Of a stretch of DNA of 64,000 nucleotides, positions 58,476-64,000 are shown piece by piece. The notes beneath the pieces were generated by a model, which was not told where the DNA came from, made no database searches, and was given only the letters and a program-made list of their open reading frames with translations. The stretch comes from Mortierella sp. BCC40632 (taxonomy: Eukaryota; Mortierellomycota; Mortierellomycetes; Mortierellales; Mortierellaceae), in assembly GCA_011634665.1 (NCBI GenBank), contig WAEK01000024.1, positions 137,001 to 201,000 on the forward strand. The letters run 5' to 3'. A program made the translations under genes and the position numbers. The first letter of the stretch is position 1, and every line of letters starts with the position of its first letter.

Positions 58476-58609
58476 AGAGAAAGAGAAAGAGATAAAAAGA
58501 GTATCGCGGATCCCTTTTCCCCCTGGCCATGGAGGTCCAGTCCCTGAGTGCAAGAGCCAAAGTGCGATGTGCGACGTGTGATGGCGATGAGCGATGTGCC
58601 AGACAAGGA

Positions 58610-58640
<31 letters not shown>

Positions 58641-59326
58641 AGCCGATTTTGTCCTAGTCGAAGCTCTGTCGGATGCGGATGCGCAAAAGATATGGGGTAT
58701 GTTTTCTCTTCAGGCTGCGTCAGTAGCTCCTTGAGGCCTCTCTCTTTCCGTCCTTTTGACTTTGGCTGTCCCCTTTGAAGATGCGAAACGCATCCAGGGG
58801 AGGCAGAAGAAGACAACAAAGAGACAAAAAAGACGGGCGCGTGTTCGTGGGACGGACACGTAATCACGAGCCACGGAAAAAGAGAAAAAAAAAAAAAAGA
58901 ACAGACAGGTACACGGTCGGTCGCAAAGTCCCGCGCTGAAGGATGCCTGGGCACAAAGAGTGAAGAAAACAATAAAGAGAAAATACTCCATCTTCTCTGT
59001 CTGCACATCACGTACGGCCACCATCCCACGCAACGCATACTACCGCAGACGACTTCAAGCAGGGGTGCAGGGCAAAAAAAAAAAACTGACAAAAAGGGAG
59101 AGGAATAGCAGTGGATGGTGTCCTCGAGACTTTTTTTTTTCTTTTCCCGACTTATTTGAACCGTGCACGGTCTTCGAGGTCATCGCTGACGATATAGCTC
59201 AACAGCTGTGAAAGAACAATTGGGTCACGGAGACTAGAATGAGCAAAGTGAAAAGAATCATTAGTATGAGGCAATTGTCGAGATGCATCAAGAACAAGGA
59301 AAAAAAAAAAAAAAAAAAAAAAGGCA

Positions 59327-59385
<59 letters not shown>

Positions 59386-60613
59386 CCTTGCTGCTCCCGA
59401 AAAGGCTGGCTTCCGAGTAGAAACAGTAGACACCTCCGATGGTCAAGAGTCGAGGTTGCTCTCAGAGTGAGAAATAAAAAGAGAAAAGAAGAAACAGATC
59501 TCTCTCTCTCTCTACTGATTGCTGCTGTGCCATCTCTCATCCTGCTCATGCTATGCCTTTTTTTTTTCCGAATGCCCTTTGGGGGATGGAAGGAGAGGAA
59601 GAGTGGTCCCCAAGTCACGCGTGAGGAACCAAGCCAGGGAAGGGGAAGAAGCAAAGGGAAGGGGTCGCAGACCAAAAGGACGATGGGGGAAGAGAAGGAA
59701 GGAAGCTTGCCAAGAGGCAAGCTAACAAGCATGCTCCCTTTCTTCTACCAGGGCTATTTGTTCTGGTGAACCCACCCTTCACTTTTTTTTTTCTCTCTTA
59801 CTCTCACTCTCTCACTCTCTTTGACTCTCTTCCTCTTTCTCAATCAAGTTTGCGATGCTTCCTTTTGGCTCATGGGCTGAAATGAGCGCAAGGTAATAAA
59901 ACCGAGGGTGCTCCATGTCCATATGCACAAAGGGTTCTCTGGTGCATGTCAAACAACATCAGAGCCTTTTTTTTTTTTTTTTTTTTTTTTTTTCGCTTTT
60001 GCTTTTTGCTTTTGGTATTGGCTTCCAGTCTGTTTGTCCGTTGGTCTGTTTGGCTGGCTGGTTGTCCGGTTGTCTGGTTGTCTGACTGTTTGGCTGTTTG
60101 GCTTTCTGTCCGTTTGTCAGTCAGTCAGTTCAAGTGGGAGATACTCGAGCAAGGTGAACAATAGTGAGCGCGCAGTCAAAAAAAAAAAAAAAAAAAAGTC
60201 GGTGCAAGTGTGTTGGATTCGGAGAAGAGCTCTTTTTTTTTTTTTCCTGGTCTTCTTTTGTTGTCGAACCCCATTTTTCCGATTGCCTTTTTTGGAATGT
60301 AGCACTCGCTGAATTTCCCGATGATGCCGATGGTATCCACCATCCACCCATGAACAGGAAGGAATGAGAAGAGAGAGAGAGAAAGAAAGAAAAGAAAGAA
60401 AGAGTGAAAGATAATAAAAATAATAATAACAACAAGCGGATTTTTTTTTTTTTTTTTTTTTTTTTTGCATTACTATTCGAGAAGCGTGTGGTTGTGGGCT
60501 TTGCATTCCTGAATGAGATCATCCTGCTCCAGTAGCTCCTCGAGCGAGACATTGCCGCTCTCCAAGAGATGGTCAATCACTGAGGCATTCTGATGGCCGA
60601 ATCGCCAATACAT
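53392..60613 (-). CDS. SIT4/PP6-associated protein (SAPS domain)
   Basis: Eleven exons: 60613-60474, 59233-59156, 57741-57555, 57397-57263, 57129-57064, 56928-56702, 56574-56442, 56323-55326, 55224-54867, 54739-54482 and 54336-53392; 1174 aa, phases consistent. The SAPS domain is rebuilt block by block: MYWRFGHQNASVIDHLLESG with LEELLEQDDLIQECKAHN, LSYIVSDDLEDRARFK|YPFIACEV, FLMKKTSKMLEFIKSRP, WLSENGLMPWLIGQLDP, IFIELIRRNNSDYDVEPLPP, GRQIPLGFERLKICEMFAELLHCSNM and MGVRLGYMGHLTYIADE. Such proteins bind the catalytic subunit of Sit4/PP6 phosphatase and direct it to G1/S progression and nutrient (TOR) signalling. An acidic insertion interrupts the domain in exon 8 (about residues 355-460) and the C-terminal 300 residues are Thr/Ser/Glu-rich. 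The exon 2 donor is non-canonical (ATAAGT) if the conserved RFKYPF is to be kept; GT at 59161 would instead give RYPF. Intron 1 and 2 are each over 1.2 kb. Confidence 0.9.
58264..58303. repeat. (TTGGG)n repeat in SAPS gene intron 2
   Basis: About seven GGGTT units with variants, ending in GGGTTAGG. G-rich on the plus strand, opposite to the gene; may form a quadruplex. Confidence 0.8.
59330..59379. repeat. (CT)n microsatellite in SAPS gene intron 1
   Basis: About 25 CT units directly after a 24-nt A run (59299-59322). Confidence 0.9.
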
Positions 60614-61363
60614 TCTAGAGGGGTGATGGTGAAGAGAATGAGAAGAAGAGAAGAAGAAGAAAAAAAAAATAAAGAGGAATAGAAAGGGAGAGAGAGAAAG
60701 AGAGAAAGAGAAAGGGATGGATGAGGATGGTTGATTTCGTGGCAGAGAAGAAGAAGAAGGAAGGGATGGAGGCGTGAAAGAGAAAGAGAGAAAGAGAGAA
60801 AGAGAGAATGAGAGAATGAGAAAATGAGAAAAGAGAAAGAAAGAAAGAAAGAGAGAGAGAGAAAGAGAGAACAGAGAGGAAAGAGTATGCGGGTCGAATG
60901 CCGATGGCGGGTAACCAAAAAATAAAAAAAATAAAAAATTGACAGCGCGGGGAGAGTAAGTGAGCGAGTGAGTGAGTGAGGAAGAAGGAAAGAGGAAGGA
61001 GGCGTCACAGTGTGTGGGGAGAGAAAGCGTGAGTGAGAGAGTGAGAGAGTAATGGATTCCCTTCGGAACAGAACGAAAAGAACAATCAACTTGCTGCTCC
61101 TCTCCCCACGGATCTCTCTCTCTCTCTTTCTCATTCTAAGCAATGGATCAACCCCATTTCAATGATCTTCAACAACGGACCAGAAGAAGAAGAAGAAGAA
61201 GAAGAAAAAGGGAAGGAAATAACAACAACAATAATAATAATAAACTATCTCTTCCATACATTTTACGAAACAGAGCAAGACTAGTCAGACGACATGGCCA
61301 ACAAAGAGAAAAAAAAGATGAGGTCTCATGGCTCACCCGAGCAACAATCAAAAAAGGTCTCTG

Positions 61364-61395
<32 letters not shown>

Positions 61396-61409
61396 ATACG
61401 CTTTTTAGC

Positions 61410-61415
61410 TTTATT
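61410..61415 (-). terminator. Poly(A) signal candidate on the minus strand
   Basis: AATAAA a few nucleotides after a minus-strand stop codon at 61420, supporting the 3' end of a minus-strand gene here. Confidence 0.3.
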
Positions 61416-61419
61416 GCTG

Positions 61420-61953
61420 CTATGAATCCCGCTCATATTCCAATAATGCCCCCGACTCATCCAAGTCGAGCTTAGTTTGTCCTGCTCCTCGTCTAGATCC
61501 GACCAGATCATTGCCAGAGCTCTTCTTCCTCGGGTGCCCTGGCCGTGCGCTGACACCTCCTCTCCTCCTCTCCCCTCCCCCTTCTCCTCTTTTTCCTCGC
61601 ACGGGCATACGTCTGTCCACCAAGGAGGAGTGTCGGGTGTTGCAGACAATGATTGTCCACGGCACCCGCATTTCTCTCTCTCTCTTTCTCTCACATACCC
61701 TTCTCTCGCATATACTCTCTCTCTCTCGCATACACTCTATCTCTCTCTCTCAGCTCCCATATCTAGTCTAGACTGTGCTCTTCTGGCTCGATGACGCATC
61801 TGCAACCCGTGTGTAGACGGGACACGCAACGAACCAAGAGGAGCCCACCGGGATGAATCTCTTCTTATCCAAGGGAGTTCGCGTTTCGTCAAAGGCTAAA
61901 TAGAAAAAGAGATGCACATAGATCAGTCCTACTAGGGTATTGAACATGCGGAG
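61420..61953 (-). CDS. Possible unidentified small or spliced gene
   Basis: On the minus strand a CT-rich leader (61955-61985) precedes ATG at 61947, which opens MFNTLVGLIYVHLFFYLAF followed by DETRTPLDKKRFIPVGSSWF (stop at 61768). Further on, a frame ending TKLDLDESGALLEYERDS and stop at 61420 is followed at once by AATAAA. The two pieces may be exons of one gene, but I could not find a convincing intron pair or a known domain. Confidence 0.2.
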
Positions 61954-62565
61954 AGGAGAAGAGAAAGATAGGAGACAGAGAGAGTGAAAGAGTGTGTGTG
62001 TATGTGAGAGAGAGAGAAAGAAGAGACAACAGAGACTGAAAGATAATTGGGATCCACGTGGCATGTGGGCCGGTCGCGTATATTTCTGCCGTGTGTGAGT
62101 GTGTGTGCGTGTGTATGTGAGTGAGTTAGTTTATATTTCTGCGTGTGGACGTGTGTGCTGTGTGCTGTCAACAACTGATCAGTCTCTGGTCATGGAGATC
62201 ATTCAAAGAGAGACTCCTTCGCGAGTCATTTTTTGATCATCAGAGAAGCAGTGGTAGAAGAAAGAGAGAAAAGAGAGAGAGAAACGTGACGCTGCTGACT
62301 TGCCATCGGTGGCTTTGATCAACGGCTTCACTCTCTCTCTCTTTCTCTCTCACTCACTCACTTTTGCCCCAACTCCGCCTTTATCCGTACTCACCCCTGT
62401 GTGTGCCCTGTTTGGCCAAGTGAGAGGAAGCAGACAACTGAGCGAGTGAGAGAGTGAGAGAGTGAGGAGAAACACGTCTTTAAGCAGCCTTCGCTTCGAT
62501 TCGGGTCCATCAACTCTCTCTTCTCTCTCTTCTCTCCACTCCTCTCCCGTTCATCCCCGCCCATC

Positions 62566-64000
62566 ATGAACATCCTGAAGTTGAACGCCGCCAAGGCTGC
62601 TCCCGTAGGTGACTTTAATCTCTCTCACTCTCACACTCTCTCACTCTCTCTCACACACACTCTCACACACACTGTTTCTCATCCTCATGGAGCCTCTCTC
62701 TCATCGCAACTGTCCCTGAGATCTGTTCTCATGCATGCTTCTTCTCCCCTGGATTCATCCAACCTCTTTACTTTATGCTTTTTTTCTCTCAATCTCATCC
62801 TTCCTTCCTTTCTTTGTCCCCCACATAGGTCCTTCGCCAGCAGACCCGCTTCTTTAGCGCTGCTCCCTCTGTCTGGGTAAGTCAACCCCTGTCCCCCCCT
62901 CGCCTATGCATGTCGCCACCTGGATAGTTCCCTAGACACGCATGCCCTAGCTCTCTACCTTTTAGGTGGCGCTTCACACCCGTTTGTTTTTCTATAGACA
63001 AACCTGTGTGCGTGTATTCCTGCGTGTGTGCAAGAGTGTGAGAAAGCCAAAGAGAGAGTACAGAGACCACGGGCCACAGTCTGTTGAGAGGAGACACACA
63101 CGAGGAATGGTTCGGCTGAGCCGTGTGTGGACTGACAGACATAGAGTGAGTGAGCGAGTGAGTGAGAAGAGAGAGAGACGATGCTCGATCCCCTTGACTC
63201 TCTCTCTCTCTCTTTCTCTCTCCCCTTCTCTTGCTCTCTCTTCTCTCCTTCTCCTTCGTGTCTCTCTTGTCTCGCTTTTTCTCGACTCCCACGCCCATGG
63301 GAGACCGTGTATAAAAAGGGCGCGTCTCTACTCTGCTCCGCGCTGCTCTCGAGTCTCTTTCTTTCTCTCCGTCTCTGTCTCCGTCACCATCGTCTTTCTT
63401 TCTTTCTTTTCCTCTTCAAGCTAACCAAATGTCCATCTACCCCAAACTCGATCCTCAGGCTCCCAAGTTCCGTCAGGAGGCCGATACCTTTGGCGACCTC
63501 CAGGTCCCTGCCGACAGATACTGGGGTGCCCAGACTCAGCGGTAAGTGATCAGCTGAAAAAGAATGAAAGGAAGAAAGAGAGAGAGAGAGAATGCTTTGT
63601 TTTTTTTTTTTATGGATCCATTGAGATCTATTTCTTTTGTTCTTTCATTCTCTTGTTGCATTCAAATTGGATCCATTTGAAGCTTCTTACCCCGCGTTTT
63701 TGATCATGTCCTCATTTGTCCTCTGGGCCGATGCTCTCTTCCTAACCTTATGAGTCGCCTTCCACACCTTCTCTTTCTCTCCCCCAACCGCTTCCTACCA
63801 CAACTACTCCCACTACAAAATATATAGCTCGCTTCAGAACTTTGACATTGGCGGTCCCACCGAGCGCATGCCCGAGCCCTTGATCAAGGCCTTTGGTGTC
63901 TTGAAGCGCGCTGCTGCTCAGGTCAACATGACCTACGGTTTGGACCCCAAGGTCGGTGGAGCCATTGTTGAGGCTGCGACCGAGGTCATTGACGGAAAGC
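62566..64000 (+). CDS. FUM1: Fumarate hydratase, class II (5' part, truncated by window end)
   Basis: Exons 62566-62604, 62829-62876, 63421-63541 and 63828 to the window edge. The protein after ATG at 63429 is clear class II fumarase: [60 protein letters not shown]. The enzyme hydrates fumarate to malate in mitochondria and cytosol. Exons 1-2 encode [13 protein letters not shown] and [16 protein letters not shown], a convincing mitochondrial presequence, but joining exon 2 directly to 63421 is out of frame. A candidate 16-nt micro-exon (62966-62981, GTGGCGCTTCACACCC, acceptor CCTTTTAG, donor GTTTGT) restores it, giving [22 protein letters not shown] box at 63310 sits inside this intron, upstream of a CT-rich leader and the ATG at 63429, so a separate cytosolic transcript is likely. 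Only about 130 residues are in the window. Confidence 0.93.
63310..63317 (+). promoter_or_regulatory. Internal TATA box of the fumarase gene
   Basis: TATAAAAA in intron sequence, about 120 nt upstream of the in-frame ATG at 63429 and followed by a CT-rich stretch like other leaders in this window. It fits a second promoter producing fumarase without the mitochondrial presequence. Confidence 0.6.

Larger units (their letters stand above)
60614..62565. other. Region between the SAPS gene and fumarase
   Basis: Left part is the pyrimidine-rich (coding-strand) leader of the SAPS gene. Around 61417-61950 the minus strand has protein-like pieces (annotated separately). The right part holds the fumarase upstream region with CT/GT tracts. 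No other gene supported. Confidence 0.45.

Noticed and set aside
60290..60350. Extra exon in the SAPS gene between exons 1 and 2
   Set aside because: Direct joining of LLEY|LRDPIVLSQ is in phase and matches the domain; no additional exon is needed.

Overview
The window is nuclear DNA from a filamentous fungus, most likely an early-diverging one (Mucoromycota, Mortierella-like). This rests on short GT-AG introns that interrupt almost every gene, a set of typical fungal proteins (chitin deacetylase, laccase-like multicopper oxidase, PR-1/CAP secreted protein, Ecl1-type zinc protein, SIT4-associated protein), and very abundant poly(A)/poly(T), CT/GA and trinucleotide tracts in introns and leaders. 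The genus is an inference. I saw no rRNA, tRNA, CRISPR array, intact transposon or prokaryotic operon.

Layout: 1-2.0 kb, a secreted CAP/PR-1 protein (minus). 2.0-9.1 kb, a gene-poor block that is almost free of the homopolymer and CT tracts typical of the rest; it holds one open reading frame of unknown family (7326-7829) and a degraded relative of it about 1.1 kb upstream. 9.1-10.4 kb, a short-chain dehydrogenase (plus). 13.0-14.7 kb, a CoA-type Nudix hydrolase with a probable mitochondrial leader (plus), convergent with a seven-exon multicopper oxidase that has an N-terminal membrane anchor (15.1-17.9 kb, minus). The oxidase is divergent from a secreted acid phosphatase/phosphoesterase (19.5-21.0 kb, plus), which converges on the large subunit of ribonucleotide reductase (22.1-26.2 kb, minus, ten exons). 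27.3-29.4 kb, a chitin deacetylase (minus). 33.2-33.8 kb, an Ecl1-family zinc protein (minus). 36.4-39.4 kb holds probable but unidentified spliced coding sequence (plus). 40.7-47.8 kb, a very long DHHC palmitoyltransferase rebuilt from five exons (minus). 53.4-60.6 kb, a SIT4/PP6-associated SAPS protein rebuilt from eleven exons (minus). 62.6-64.0 kb, the 5' part of class II fumarase (plus, cut by the window edge).

The genes do not form one pathway; they are a mixture of housekeeping functions (dNTP synthesis, TCA cycle, phosphatase regulation, protein palmitoylation) and cell-surface or secreted functions (chitin modification, oxidase, phosphatase, CAP protein). I rebuilt exon structures by hand from splice sites, reading phase and family conservation, and summed exon lengths to check the frame. 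The most useful anomalies are a single extra A that breaks the frame of ribonucleotide reductase exon 7, an apparent AT donor in the SAPS gene, a fumarase locus with an internal TATA box plus a candidate 16-nt micro-exon, a 35-A run inside the phosphatase reading frame, and a decayed pair of unknown paralogues.
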